From contig VGZO01000039.1 of assembly GCA_016872555.1 (NCBI GenBank), positions 1 to 39,909 of the forward strand: a DNA stretch of 39,909 nt, written 5' to 3'. Below, piece by piece: positions 16,602 to 27,256 of this stretch (positions within the stretch are counted from its first letter, which is position 1; each line of letters opens with the position of its first letter). The stretch comes from Planctomycetota bacterium (GTDB lineage: Bacteria > Planctomycetota > Planctomycetia > Pirellulales > UBA1268). The notes below the pieces were generated by a model. That model saw nothing but the letters and a program-made list of their open reading frames with translations, ran no database searches and was not told where the DNA came from. The position numbers and the translations under genes were made by a program.

Positions 16602-17894
16602 TCATCCCTCCGCGTCTCCCCCCGCCCGCGACGCCCCCTGCAGCACCCACCAGCCGGCGAGCAACTGGATCACCAGCGTCACGCCGCCGGCGCGCGGCCA
16701 GCCCGACGCCGCGTACATCGCACCGAATGCGAGGCTGGCGACGCATCCAGCCAGCTTGGTGCCCACCTGGAACAGGCCGAACGTCGCCCCGGCGCGCCCG
16801 GCCGGGGCGAGGACGGCGACGATCGCCCGGACCACGCTCTGCACCCCGCCGAGCACCAGTGCGAGGAGGACCGCCAGCCACGTGAGCTGCTCCGGTGAGC
16901 CGACGAACCACCCGAGCACGCAGACCGCGACCCAGCCCACCACGCAGATCGCCAGCACGGCCCGCCGGCCCACCCATGCCGACGCCCAACCCATCGCCAG
17001 CGCTCCGGGAAGCGCGACGGCCTGCACGAGCAGGACGAGGCGGACGACGGCCGGCGCCTCCATGTGGAACTCCTCGATCGCGAGGCTCGAGAACTGCGAG
17101 ATCGCCGTCTGCACGGCGCCGGTGACCAGGGCCGCGCCGACGAGCACGCGCCCGACGACGCTCCCCTCGGCGACGAGCGTCCGGGCGAAGCCGAGCAGCT
17201 CGCCCACCGACGTCCCCCCCGCGGCCGCGGGCGCGGCGTGCCCGAGCGGCGCGAAGAACGCCGGCAGCGAGAACACCAGCCACCAACCTCCCATGACCAC
17301 GAACGACGCGCGCAGCGCCTCCGGGGCCGAGAGCCCGAGCTGATCGCGGGCACCGACCAGCGCCGTGGCCAGCACCAGCGCGAGCGCTCCCCCCGCGTAG
17401 CCGGCCGCGAATCCGCAGGCCGAGAGCCGGTCAGCCGCCGTTCCCAGCGCGAGGCGCGGCAGCAGGCTGCCGGTGAAGATCTGCGCCATGTCGAACCCGA
17501 TGCTCGCCGTGACGACGGCCCCGGCAACGGCGAGGCGCGCCCCAGGGGGGACGACCGCCAGCACCAGGCACCCGGCCACACCGACGAGCACGCTCTCGGT
17601 CACGGCGCGCTGATGGTTTCCGGTCCGGTCCGCACGGGCGGAGAGCCAGGGCGCGAGGATCGCCGAGAGGATCATCGACGTCGCGGTGATCCACGCCCAG
17701 ACCACGCCCCCGGGCACGCCCCACGCACCGTCGGCATAGACGACGCGCTCGGCGTAGGTGATCACCAGCGTGATGAGGATCGTCGAAAAGGCGCTGGCAC
17801 CCCAGTCGAGCAGCACCCATGCAGCCGCCGGCCATGGGCCGGGGCGGTCGGCCGGCGCTGCCGTCCCAGTCGTCGGCTCGGTCGAGATCGTCAC
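16602..17894 (-). CDS. MFS transporter, Atg22/UMF1-like
   Basis: A polytopic membrane protein of 430 residues (436 if the GTG at 17912 is used). I chose the GTG at 17894 because AGAGGG lies about 5 bases upstream. About twelve hydrophobic segments are visible. The first reads WVLLDWGASAFSTILITLVI, matching the DW-x-x-SAF start of UMF1/Atg22-like MFS proteins. Loop motifs such as ARADRTGNHQR after segment 2 and GRAGATFGLFQVGTKLAG late in the protein fit the family. Atg22 relatives export amino acids from yeast vacuoles, but bacterial members are mostly uncharacterised. Its stop overlaps or abuts the start of the PHP gene, so the two are co-translated. Direction and substrate are unknown. Confidence 0.78.
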   Translation of the reverse strand: MTISTEPTTGTAAPADRPGPWPAAAWVLLDWGASAFSTILITLVITYAERVVYADGAWGVPGGVVWAWITATSMILSAILAPWLSARADRTGNHQRAVTESVLVGVAGCLVLAVVPPGARLAVAGAVVTASIGFDMAQIFTGSLLPRLALGTAADRLSACGFAAGYAGGALALVLATALVGARDQLGLSAPEALRASFVVMGGWWLVFSLPAFFAPLGHAAPAAAGGTSVGELLGFARTLVAEGSVVGRVLVGAALVTGAVQTAISQFSSLAIEEFHMEAPAVVRLVLLVQAVALPGALAMGWASAWVGRRAVLAICVVGWVAVCVLGWFVGSPEQLTWLAVLLALVLGGVQSVVRAIVAVLAPAGRAGATFGLFQVGTKLAGCVASLAFGAMYAASGWPRAGGVTLVIQLLAGWWVLQGASRAGGDAEG

Positions 17895-17953
17895 GGCAGC
17901 CCTCTGTCCCACGCCGGGCGGTCGGCAGCGGCCGGAATTTCCGCCGCGACGAC

Positions 17954-17959
17954 AGTGTA
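17954..17959 (-). promoter_or_regulatory. Candidate -10 element TACACT for the MFS-PHP pair
   Basis: TACACT on the minus strand (17959-17954) is 59 bases before the GTG at 17894 and 41 before the GTG at 17912. It is the best AT-rich hexamer in this divergent intergenic region; no -35 is recognised. Confidence 0.3.
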
Positions 17960-18020
17960 GCCGGCGCGGCGGAATCCCCGGAGGACGCAGAACCCGCGCC
18001 GGTCATCCCCCCGTCGCAAC

Positions 18021-18026
18021 TAGAAT
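18021..18026 (+). promoter_or_regulatory. Candidate -10 element TAGAAT for the histidine kinase
   Basis: TAGAAT lies 60 bases upstream of the kinase ATG at 18087, in otherwise GC-rich DNA. The same hexamer occurs on the minus strand at 28598-28593 before the RND operon. No -35 element or inverted repeat is obvious here. Confidence 0.35.
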
Positions 18027-19479
18027 CGTGGTCAGTCATTCCTTCTGGGTCGCTGACGCGTTCCGCTCCGCAGCCGTGCCGCCACCATGCCGTTCGTCCA
18101 CGCCGCGCCACGACTGCGTTACCCGACCGCGCTGGCGATCGGCGCTGCCGGACTGGTCGTCCGCTGGCTCCTCGATCCGATCCTCGGCGACGTGCAGCCC
18201 TACTTCGGCGTCTTGGTCGGCGCGTCCCTCGCGACGCTGTGGTGCGGCTTCGGCCCGGGGCTGGCATCGCTGGCTTTCACGTTCGTGGCATCGGAGTGGC
18301 TGTTTTCCGATTTCGACGTCCTCACCCATCCGGTCCACCTCCTCGCCAGCCTGATCACGTTCGCCTTCGGCGCGGTCGTCGTCTGGTTGATGGCCGGTCA
18401 ACGGACGGCGCGCGACCATGCCCGCCGCGATGCCGCCGCCGCCGACCACCGCCGTGCCGAGCTGCAGCGCGAGGTCGAGCGCCGCCAGGCGCTCGAGGCC
18501 GAGCTGCGCCACAGCCGGGAGGAGTTCCGGACGCTCGTCGAGCGGGCGCCGGTGGGGATCCTCGGCGCCGACGCGAAGGGACGGTGCACGTTCGCCAACC
18601 GGATGTGGTACGACCTCACCGGGCTGACTCCGGCCGACACGCTCGGCAACGCCTGGAGCCGGGCCATCCATCCCGACGACCTCGCCGCGACGATGGACCG
18701 CTGGACCGAATCGGTCGCCACGCGCTACCCCTACATCAACGAACTGCGCGTCGTTCACGTCGACGGGACCGTCCATCCGGTCCTCGCCACCGCCCAGCCG
18801 ATTTACGACGCCGGCGGCGCGGTGGTGAGCTTCATCGGCACCGTGATGGACCTGACCGAGCTCCACCATCGCGAGGCGATGCTGCGCCGCCTCATCGACA
18901 CCCAGGAGCAGGAGAAGCAGTCGCTGTGCCACGAATTCCACGACGGATTGATCCAATACGCCGTCGGGTCGCGGATGCTGCTCGAGTCGTATCTCCGCAA
19001 TCACCCTGGCGCACCCCAGCGTGACGTCATCGAGACCGTCATCTCCCACCTCGGCCGCGGGATCGACGACGGGCGTCTGCTGATCCGCGGGATCCGGACG
19101 GCGGTCCTCGACGACCTCGGCCTGGCGGCAGCCCTTCACGATCTCGCCGACCAGTCGGCGAGTGCGGGGATCACCGTCGCCGTCGACCTGCCGGCCGATC
19201 TCGACACCCTTCCGCCCGTTCTCGAGACGACCGTCTACCGGGTCGTCCAGGAGGCGCTGGCCAACGTCCGTCGTCACGCCAACGTGACGACGGCCCGCGT
19301 CGTCTTGACCCGCCATCCGGATCGGCTCGACCTCGAGGTCAGCGACCAGGGCTGCGGCTTCGATCCGGCAGCGGCGAAAGTGCGCGGCTTCGGGCTGGCG
19401 GGAATGATCGAGCGGACGCGTCTCGCCGGCGGCACGTGCACGGTCGACAGCGCTCCGGGACGCGGGACGCGGATCGCGA

Positions 19480-20382
<903 letters not shown>

Positions 20383-20423
20383 GGCGAACACCGGTTGGGG
20401 AAAGGGGGGCGACCGCGATCGTC

Positions 20424-20600
20424 TCAGCCGGAGGCGGCCGCCCGGGCCCGGATGATCTCCAGGCAGCGCGGGCAATACCAGGGGGCCGGCGTCACCACCG
20501 GCCGCGGGCTGCGCCGGCGGCATTTCGCGCACAGGTAGCGCTTGCCACGGACCGCGGTCTTGGGGCGCCGGCGCTTGCCGGTGCGCGGGATGTTCTTCAT
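20424..20600 (-). CDS. 58-residue basic zinc-ribbon protein
   Basis: A very short gene. The protein has a strongly basic N-terminus (TGKRRRPKTAVRGKRY) and two CxxC pairs: CAKC at 24-27 and CPRC at 43-46, separated by 15 residues. This is a treble-clef or zinc-ribbon type metal site. The ATG at 20600 forms an ATGA overlap with the stop of the upstream membrane-protein gene, which explains translation without a Shine-Dalgarno site and argues the frame is real. The basic tail plus ribbon resembles small ribosome- or RNA-associated proteins such as L32-type ribbons, but I see no clear match to a named family. It lies between a membrane protein and DUF808, downstream of the RND genes. Confidence 0.65.
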   Translation of the reverse strand: MKNIPRTGKRRRPKTAVRGKRYLCAKCRRRSPRPVVTPAPWYCPRCLEIIRARAAASG

Positions 20601-20971
20601 GGCGACGGCATCCCGGCCGCCGGCGCTTCCTGCACGGCCGAATCGGCCGCGGCGTCGAGCGACCGACGTATCCGCGCGCTCGCGGCGACATCAAACCCGA
20701 CCAGGCCGATGACGCCGGCGAGGACTACCGCCGCAGCGCCGGCGAGGCTCCACCGCCCGCGTGCCGCCGCCCACAGCGCGACGGCCGAGAGGATGAACGT
20801 CGCCAGACCGGAGAGCGAGGCCGCCAGGGCGGCGACCACGACGGCGATCGCCCCCTGGGCGTCGCCGGGCACGGTCCGGATCACGGCCGACGAGGCGAGG
20901 AACTGCCCGCCGCCGACGGCCACGGCGACGACGGCCGCCACGACGAGGCGCAGGATCATCTCCATCGGCAT
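20597..20971 (-). CDS. Small membrane protein, three predicted spans
   Basis: A 124-residue protein with hydrophobic stretches at about 6-26, 42-66 and 73-96, and a soluble C-terminal tail rich in alanine and proline. There are start codons at 20971, 20965 and 20959; the first is used here. No motif or family is recognised. It begins 30 bases after the second RND permease stop, and its own stop overlaps the zinc-ribbon start by 4 bases, so it bridges the efflux genes and the zinc-ribbon/DUF808 pair. A role in efflux is possible only by position. Confidence 0.6.
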   Translation of the reverse strand: MPMEMILRLVVAAVVAVAVGGGQFLASSAVIRTVPGDAQGAIAVVVAALAASLSGLATFILSAVALWAAARGRWSLAGAAAVVLAGVIGLVGFDVAASARIRRSLDAAADSAVQEAPAAGMPSP

Positions 20972-21001
20972 CTCACCCGCGGCGACGAGGACGGCTTCGC
21001 A

Positions 21002-24000
21002 TCATACGCCCGCCGGTTCGGCGCGGCCGAGGACGACGGCGCCGTCCGCCCGGGGCGCGACCGACCGCTCCGGGCGCAGCCATTCCAGCCACAGGTAGAC
21101 GACCGGGGTCGTGAACAGCGTCAGCACCTGACTCGCCGCCAGACCTCCGACGATCGCGATCCCCAGCGGCCAGCGCAGCTCGGCTCCCGGCCCCGTCCCC
21201 AGTGCCAGGGGCAAGCCACCGAGGAGCGCCGCGAGGGTCGTCATCGTGATCGGACGGAAGCGGAGGATGCAGGCCTCCTCGATCGCCGCGGCTGCCGACA
21301 GACCGCGCTCGCGCCGGGCCTCGATCGCGAAGTCGATCATCATGATCGCGTTCTTCTTGACGATTCCGATGAGGAGGATGATCCCGATCATCCCCATCAC
21401 GTCGAGCTCCATGCCGCTGGCGAGCAGCGCGACCAAGGCCCCGAGGCCGGCGCTGGGGAGCGTGGAGATGATCGTCAACGGGTGGACGAGGCTCTCGTAG
21501 AGGATCCCGAGGACGATGTACACGGTGACCACCGCCGCCAGCACCAGCAGCGGCTGGTCGGCGAGCGAGGCGAGAAACAGCCGGGCCGTCCCGGAGAACC
21601 CGCCGCGGACCGTCGCCGGCATCCCCAGCCCGGCGATCGTCTCCTCGACCGCGGTCACGGCCTCGCCGAGCGCCACCCCGGGGGCGAGGTTGAACGACAC
21701 GGTCGCCGAGGGGAATTGCCCGGTGTGGTTGACCGACAACGGCGCGTGGGCGGTGTCGATGGTACCGACGCTCTCCAGCGGCACCCGGCTGCCGTCGCGC
21801 CCGGTGACGTGCACGGTGCGGAGCGCCGCCGGGTCGGCGAGGAATTCGGGCTCCATCCCGAGGACGACACGGTACTGGCCGAGCGGCCGGTGCATGATCG
21901 ACACCTGCCGTTGCCCGAAGGCGTCGTACAGCGCCTCGTCGATCGCCTGCGGCGTGACCCCGAGCCGGGCGGCGGCATCGCGGTCGATCGACAGCCGCGC
22001 CTGGAGCCCGCGCATCTGCTGGTCGCTGCGGACGTCGGCCAGCTCCGGCATGCCCCGCAGCGCGCGGACGACCCGCGGCCCCCAGGCCTCGAGGTCTTCG
22101 AGCGTGTCGCTGCGGAGCGTGTACTGGAATTGGGAGCTGCTCGGCCGGCCGCCGATCCGCAGGTCCTGGACCGGCTGCATCACCAGCGTCGCCCCGGCCA
22201 GCGCGGCGAGCTTCTGCCGCAGCCGGCCGATGACCTCCATCGCCGACAGCTCGCGGCGGTCGCGGGGCACGAGGCTGATGAACATCCGCGCCGCGTTGGG
22301 GCTGCCGCCGGCCGGGCCGCCGGTCGAGCCGGTCACGCCCGCGACGGCCGGATCGGCGGCGATCGCCCGGGAAAACCGCGTCAGCAGGCCGCTCATCGTC
22401 TGGAACGAGGCGTCCTGATCGGCATCGAGCGTGCCGGTCAGCCGCCCGGTGTCCTGCTGTGGGAAAAACCCCTTGGGGACGATCGTGTACAGCCACACCG
22501 TCAGCGCCATCGTCGCCAGGTTGACCACCATCGTCAGCCGGGGGTGGGCGAGCACCACGCGCAGCAGCCGGCCGTAGAGCCGGGCCGCCGCGCCGGCCGA
22601 CTCCCCCGTGGCGCCGGACGGCCTCCCGCGCAGCAGCCACGCGCACATCATCGGTGTCGTCGCCAGCGACACGGCCATCGAGACGACGATCGCCACCGAG
22701 AGCGTGACGGCGAATTCGCGGAACAGCCGTCCCACCAGCCCGCCCATCAGCAGGATCGGGATGAACACCGCGACCAGCGAGACGCTGATCGAGACGACCG
22801 TGAAGGCGATCTCACGGGCCCCGCGGAGGGCCGCCGCCAGCGGGCTCAGCCCGGCCTCACGATGACGGGCGACGTTCTCGAGGACGACGATCGCGTCGTC
22901 GACGACGAACCCGGTGGCGATCGACAGCGCCATCAGCGTGAGGTTGTTGACGCTGTAGCCGAAGAGGTGCATGAAAGCGAAGGTCGTCACCAGCGACACC
23001 GGCACCGCGACCGCCGGGATCAGCGTCGCGCGCCAGTCGCGGAGGAACAGCCAGACGACGCCGACCACGAGCAGCACCGACAGGATCAGCGTGTGCTCGA
23101 CGTCGGCGATGCTCGCCCGGATGACCGTCGTGCGGTCCATGGCGACGTCGAGCTTCATCCCGGCCGGGATCTGCGCGCGGAGCGTCGGCAGCAGGGCCTG
23201 CACCCGATCGACGCAGTCGATGATGTTGGCGGTCGGCTGCCGGTAGACGATCAGCATGATCGTCGGCGCGCCGTTGAACACCCCGGCCACGCGCACGTCT
23301 TCGACCGCGTCGCTGACCGTGGCCACGTCGCCGAGGCGCACCGCACCCGCCGGCCGCCAGGCGACGACGAGGCGGCGGTACTCGTCGGCGGTGAACAACT
23401 GGTCGGTCGTGGCGATCGACCACGACTGCACGCCGTCGTCGACGACCCCCTTCGGCCGGGCGGCGTTGGCTTGGCGCAGCGCCGTGCGGATGTCGTCGAG
23501 CCCGAGACCGTAGCGCTCGAGAACGGTCGGATTGACGCTCACGCGCACCGCCGGCGCCGAGCCGCCGCTGACCACGACCTGGCCGACCCCCGGCACCTGC
23601 GCGAGCTTCGGCTGGAGGATCGTGGCGGCGACGTCCTGGAGACGCGGCTTGTCGTGGAGCGGGGAGGTGATCGCCATGATCATCACCGGCGCGTCGGCCG
23701 GGTTGACCTTGCGCCCCGAGGGATTGCCGGGGAGATTGGCGGGGAGGCGGCTCCGTGCCGCGTTGATCCCCGCCTGGACGTCGCGAACGGCGGCGTCGAT
23801 GTCGCGGCCGAGCTCGAATTGGAGCGTCACCGACGTCTGCCCGAGCGTGCTGACGCTGGTCATCTCGGTGACGCCGGCGATCAGGCCGAACTGCCGCTCC
23901 AGCGGCGTGGCCACGGCCGAGGCCATCGTCTCGGGGCTGGCGCCGGGCAGCGCGGCACCGATGTTGACCGTCGGATATTCGATCTGCGGAAGCGGCGACA

Positions 24001-24100
24001 CCGGGAGGTGGAACCAGCTCAACGCGCCGGCGAGCGTGATCGCCACCGTGAGGAGCGTCGTTCCCACCGGACGGTGGATGAACCAGGCGGAGAGGTTCAC
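21002..24100 (-). CDS. mdtC: RND multidrug efflux permease, MdtC-like
   Basis: A 1032-residue inner-membrane proton/drug antiporter subunit. The GTG at 24100 is the start: GGAGGAGG lies about 5 bases upstream and GTGA overlaps the stop of the preceding permease. The open frame continues upstream only as a shadow of that permease. The N-terminus (FIHRPVGTTLLTVAITLAGA) and PLPQIEYPTVNI are typical of the HAE1 class. The proton-relay aspartates lie in GFVVDDAIVVLENVARH and the lysine in LIGIVKKNAIMMIDFA. ILLMGGLVGRLFREFAVTLS and FGQRQVSIMHRPLGQYRVVL match MdtC more closely than MdtB. Length is close to E. coli MdtC. It should form a heterotrimer with the upstream permease. Confidence 0.93.
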   Translation of the reverse strand: MNLSAWFIHRPVGTTLLTVAITLAGALSWFHLPVSPLPQIEYPTVNIGAALPGASPETMASAVATPLERQFGLIAGVTEMTSVSTLGQTSVTLQFELGRDIDAAVRDVQAGINAARSRLPANLPGNPSGRKVNPADAPVMIMAITSPLHDKPRLQDVAATILQPKLAQVPGVGQVVVSGGSAPAVRVSVNPTVLERYGLGLDDIRTALRQANAARPKGVVDDGVQSWSIATTDQLFTADEYRRLVVAWRPAGAVRLGDVATVSDAVEDVRVAGVFNGAPTIMLIVYRQPTANIIDCVDRVQALLPTLRAQIPAGMKLDVAMDRTTVIRASIADVEHTLILSVLLVVGVVWLFLRDWRATLIPAVAVPVSLVTTFAFMHLFGYSVNNLTLMALSIATGFVVDDAIVVLENVARHREAGLSPLAAALRGAREIAFTVVSISVSLVAVFIPILLMGGLVGRLFREFAVTLSVAIVVSMAVSLATTPMMCAWLLRGRPSGATGESAGAAARLYGRLLRVVLAHPRLTMVVNLATMALTVWLYTIVPKGFFPQQDTGRLTGTLDADQDASFQTMSGLLTRFSRAIAADPAVAGVTGSTGGPAGGSPNAARMFISLVPRDRRELSAMEVIGRLRQKLAALAGATLVMQPVQDLRIGGRPSSSQFQYTLRSDTLEDLEAWGPRVVRALRGMPELADVRSDQQMRGLQARLSIDRDAAARLGVTPQAIDEALYDAFGQRQVSIMHRPLGQYRVVLGMEPEFLADPAALRTVHVTGRDGSRVPLESVGTIDTAHAPLSVNHTGQFPSATVSFNLAPGVALGEAVTAVEETIAGLGMPATVRGGFSGTARLFLASLADQPLLVLAAVVTVYIVLGILYESLVHPLTIISTLPSAGLGALVALLASGMELDVMGMIGIILLIGIVKKNAIMMIDFAIEARRERGLSAAAAIEEACILRFRPITMTTLAALLGGLPLALGTGPGAELRWPLGIAIVGGLAASQVLTLFTTPVVYLWLEWLRPERSVAPRADGAVVLGRAEPAGV

Positions 24101-27100
24101 GTGTCCTCCTCCGCGGCCGGCCGGCGCCGGAACGGGGCGGCGAGGCTGTCGAACCACAGGTAGATCACCGGCGTCGTGTACAGCGTGAGCACCTGGCTGA
24201 CGACGAGGCCGCCGATGATCGTGATCCCCAGCGGCCGGCGCAGCTCCGACCCGACGCCGCCGCCGAGAGCCAGGGGGACGGCGCCGAGCAGCGCCGCCAT
24301 CGTCGTCATCATGATCGGCCGGAAGCGGAGCAGGCAGGCCTGCTCGATGGCCACCGTCGGGCCGACCGGGCGGCCGTCGATGCCGGCGCGCTGCGCGTCG
24401 AGGGCGAAGTCGATCATCATGATCGCGTTCTTCTTGACGATCCCGATGAGGAGGATGACGCCGATCAGGGCGATGACGTCGAGATCGAGGCCCTTCCAGC
24501 CCAGCGCCACCAGCGCCCCGACGCCGGCGCTGGGAAGCGTGGAGAGGATCGTGATCGGGTGGATGAAGCTCTCGTAGAGCACGCCGAGGACGATGTACAC
24601 CGCGACGATCGCCGCGATCACCAGCAGCGCCTGGTTGGCGGCCGACGACTGGAAGGCGGCCGCCGTTCCCTGGAACGACGCCTGGACACCGGGGGGCAGG
24701 CCGATCTCCCGCCGGGCCGCTTCGATCGCCGCCACCGCCGACCCCAGCGACACCCCTTCGGCGAGGTTGAACGACACCGTCACCGCCGGGAACTGCCCCT
24801 GGCGGTTGATCACCAGGGGCGCGGTCGTCTCCTCGAGGCGGGTCACGGCGGCCAGGGGCACGCGTCCGGTGGCGTCGCCCATCCGGTCGCCGGCCCGGCG
24901 GGGCGGCGCTGCATCGGTACCGCCCGGCGCCGGGCTGAGGTACAGGCCGGCGAGATCCTCGGGGCGCCGGCGGAATTCGGGCAGCGTCTCGAGGACGACG
25001 CGGTATTGGTTGAGCTGGGTGAACAGGATCGAGATCTGCCGCTGGCCGCAGGCGTCGTAGAGCACGTCGTCGATCATCTGCGGGGTCACGCCGAGGCGGG
25101 CGGCGCTGTCGCGGTCGATGACGAGCCGCGCCTCGAGACCGCCGTCCTGCTGGTCGCTGGCGACGTCGGCGAGCTCCGGCAGCGCCGCCAGGCGCTCGAC
25201 GACGCGCGGCGCCCACTCGGCCAGCTCGGCCCCGTCGGCACTTTCCAGCGCCAGTTGGTACTGCGTCCGGCTGACGCGCGTCTCGACGGTCATCTCCTGG
25301 ACCGGCTGCATGTGGAGCGTGATGCCGGCGACGGCCGCGGCGCGGTCGTGGAGCCGGCGGATGACGACGGCGATCGGCTCGTGGCGCTCGCCGAGGGGGC
25401 GGAGGTTGACGAGGATCCGTCCGGCGTTGGGCGTGGTGTTGACGCCGTCGACGCCGATGAAGCTCGACAGGCTCTCGACCGCCGGGTCGGCCAGCAGGGC
25501 GCGGTTGAGCTCCTGCTGCCGCTCGGCGAGGGCGGCGAACGAGACCGTCGGCGGTGCCGTGGTGATGCCGAGCACGACCCCGGTGTCCTGCACCGGGAAG
25601 AATCCCTTCGGGACGCGGCGCGCGAGGTCGATCGTCAGCCACAGCGTGGCCGCGGCGACGGCCAGCGTCAGCAGCCGGTTGGCGAGCACCAGCCGGAGGG
25701 TCACGGCATAGGCGGCGAGGAGGCCGTCGAACAGCTTCTCGGTGGCGCGGTGGAGCCAGCCGTGGCCAGCGGCGTCGCGGTGCGTGAGCAGCGTGGCGCA
25801 CATCATCGGCGTCAGCGTCAGCGAGACCAGCGCCGAGACGAGGATCGTCACGGCCAGCGTCACGGCGAACTCGCGGAACAGCCGGCCGACGACGTCGCCC
25901 ATGAACAGCAGCGGGATCAACACCGCCACCAGGCTGACGCTCAGGCTGACGATCGTGAACCCGATCTCCGCGGCGCCGACCAGCGCCGCCTGGAGCGGTT
26001 TCTCGCCGCGCTCGAGGTGACGGACGACGTTCTCGATCATCACGATCGCGTCGTCGACGACGAACCCGGTCGAGATCGTCAGCGCCATCAGCGTGAGGTT
26101 GTTGAGGCTGTAGCCGAGGAGGTGCATCACCGCACAGGTCCCGATCAGCGACAGCGGCACCGCCACGCCGGGGATCACCGTCGCGGTCAGGTCGCGGAGG
26201 AACAGGAAGATGATGAACACCACCAGGGCCACGGTCAGCAGCAGCTCGTGCTGGACGCCGGCGATCCCGGCGCGGATCGTCGTCGTCCGGTCGGTGAGCA
26301 CGTGGACCTCGACCGCCGCCGGCAGCGACGCCTCGAGCTGCGGCAGCAGCGCCTTGATCGAGTCGACGACGGCGATGATGTTGGCCCCCGGCTGGCGCTG
26401 GATGTTGACGATCACCGCCGGGCGGTCGTTCATCCAGGCCGCCTGGCGGACGTTCTCCGGCCCGTCGACCACCTCGGCCACGTCCGTGAGGCGGATCGCG
26501 GCGCCGTTGCGCCAGCCGATCACCAGCCCGCGGAACTCGGCGCTGGTGAGGAGCTGGTCGTCGGCGGCGATCGTGAACGCCTGGCGGCTGCCGTCGAGGC
26601 TCCCCTTGGCCATGTTGACGCTCGCCTGCACCAGCGCCTGGCGGAGGTCCTCCATCCCCAGGCCGAGTGCCGCCAGGGCGACGGGATTGGCCTGGATGCG
26701 GATCGCCGGTTTCTGTCCCCCCGACAGGCTCACGAGGCCGACGCCGGAAAGCTGCGAGATCTTCTGGGCCAGCCGCGCGTCGGCGAGATCCTGGACGCGC
26801 GTCAGCGGCAGCGTGTCGCTGGTCAACGCGAGGGTGAGCACCGGCGCGTCGGCGGGATTCGTCTTGGTGTACACCGGCGGATTGGGGAGGTCGGCCGGCA
26901 GGTAGGCGGCCGCCGCGCTGATCGCCGCCTGAACCTGCTGCGTGGCGACGTCGATGTCGAGATCGAGGTCGAAACGGAGCGTGATCGTCGAGCAGCCGGC
27001 CGAACTGGCCGAGGTCATCTGCTCGAGCCCCGGCACCTGGGCGAACTGCCGCTCGAGCGGAGCCGTCACCGTGGCGGTGATCACCTCGGGGCTCGCCCCC

Positions 27101-27255
27101 GGATGGAACGTCACCACCTGGATCGTCGGGTATTCGACCTGCGGCAGCGCGGCGATCGGCAGGGCGCGCCAGGCGAGCACCCCGGCCAGGAGGAGAGCGA
27201 CCATCAGCAGCCAGGTGGCCACCGGCCGGAGGATGAAGGGCCGGGAGAGGTTCAT
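24097..27255 (-). CDS. mdtB: RND multidrug efflux permease, MdtB-like
   Basis: A 1052-residue permease starting at the ATG at 27255, one base after the membrane-fusion gene stop. The start is fixed by MNLSRPFILRPVATWLLMVA, the usual amphipathic helix and first span. RND signatures are GFVVDDAIVMIENVVRHLE (paired aspartates), GEKPLQAALVGAAEIGFTIV and IPLLFMGDVVGRLFREFAVT, which agree closely with E. coli MdtB, and LIGIVKKNAIMMIDFAL near the C-terminus. In MdtABC two different permeases form the pump, and here both are present in the same order. Substrates in enterobacteria include bile salts and novobiocin; they are unknown here. No TolC-type outer membrane gene is in the window. Confidence 0.94.
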   Translation of the reverse strand: MNLSRPFILRPVATWLLMVALLLAGVLAWRALPIAALPQVEYPTIQVVTFHPGASPEVITATVTAPLERQFAQVPGLEQMTSASSAGCSTITLRFDLDLDIDVATQQVQAAISAAAAYLPADLPNPPVYTKTNPADAPVLTLALTSDTLPLTRVQDLADARLAQKISQLSGVGLVSLSGGQKPAIRIQANPVALAALGLGMEDLRQALVQASVNMAKGSLDGSRQAFTIAADDQLLTSAEFRGLVIGWRNGAAIRLTDVAEVVDGPENVRQAAWMNDRPAVIVNIQRQPGANIIAVVDSIKALLPQLEASLPAAVEVHVLTDRTTTIRAGIAGVQHELLLTVALVVFIIFLFLRDLTATVIPGVAVPLSLIGTCAVMHLLGYSLNNLTLMALTISTGFVVDDAIVMIENVVRHLERGEKPLQAALVGAAEIGFTIVSLSVSLVAVLIPLLFMGDVVGRLFREFAVTLAVTILVSALVSLTLTPMMCATLLTHRDAAGHGWLHRATEKLFDGLLAAYAVTLRLVLANRLLTLAVAAATLWLTIDLARRVPKGFFPVQDTGVVLGITTAPPTVSFAALAERQQELNRALLADPAVESLSSFIGVDGVNTTPNAGRILVNLRPLGERHEPIAVVIRRLHDRAAAVAGITLHMQPVQEMTVETRVSRTQYQLALESADGAELAEWAPRVVERLAALPELADVASDQQDGGLEARLVIDRDSAARLGVTPQMIDDVLYDACGQRQISILFTQLNQYRVVLETLPEFRRRPEDLAGLYLSPAPGGTDAAPPRRAGDRMGDATGRVPLAAVTRLEETTAPLVINRQGQFPAVTVSFNLAEGVSLGSAVAAIEAARREIGLPPGVQASFQGTAAAFQSSAANQALLVIAAIVAVYIVLGVLYESFIHPITILSTLPSAGVGALVALGWKGLDLDVIALIGVILLIGIVKKNAIMMIDFALDAQRAGIDGRPVGPTVAIEQACLLRFRPIMMTTMAALLGAVPLALGGGVGSELRRPLGITIIGGLVVSQVLTLYTTPVIYLWFDSLAAPFRRRPAAEEDT

Positions 27256-27256
27256 G

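Noticed and set aside
24101-25801. N-terminal extension of the MdtC-like permease to 1599 residues
   Set aside because: The extra residues are Arg/Pro-rich and lie in the coding region of MdtB; the GTG at 24100 with GGAGGAGG begins the true N-terminal helix.
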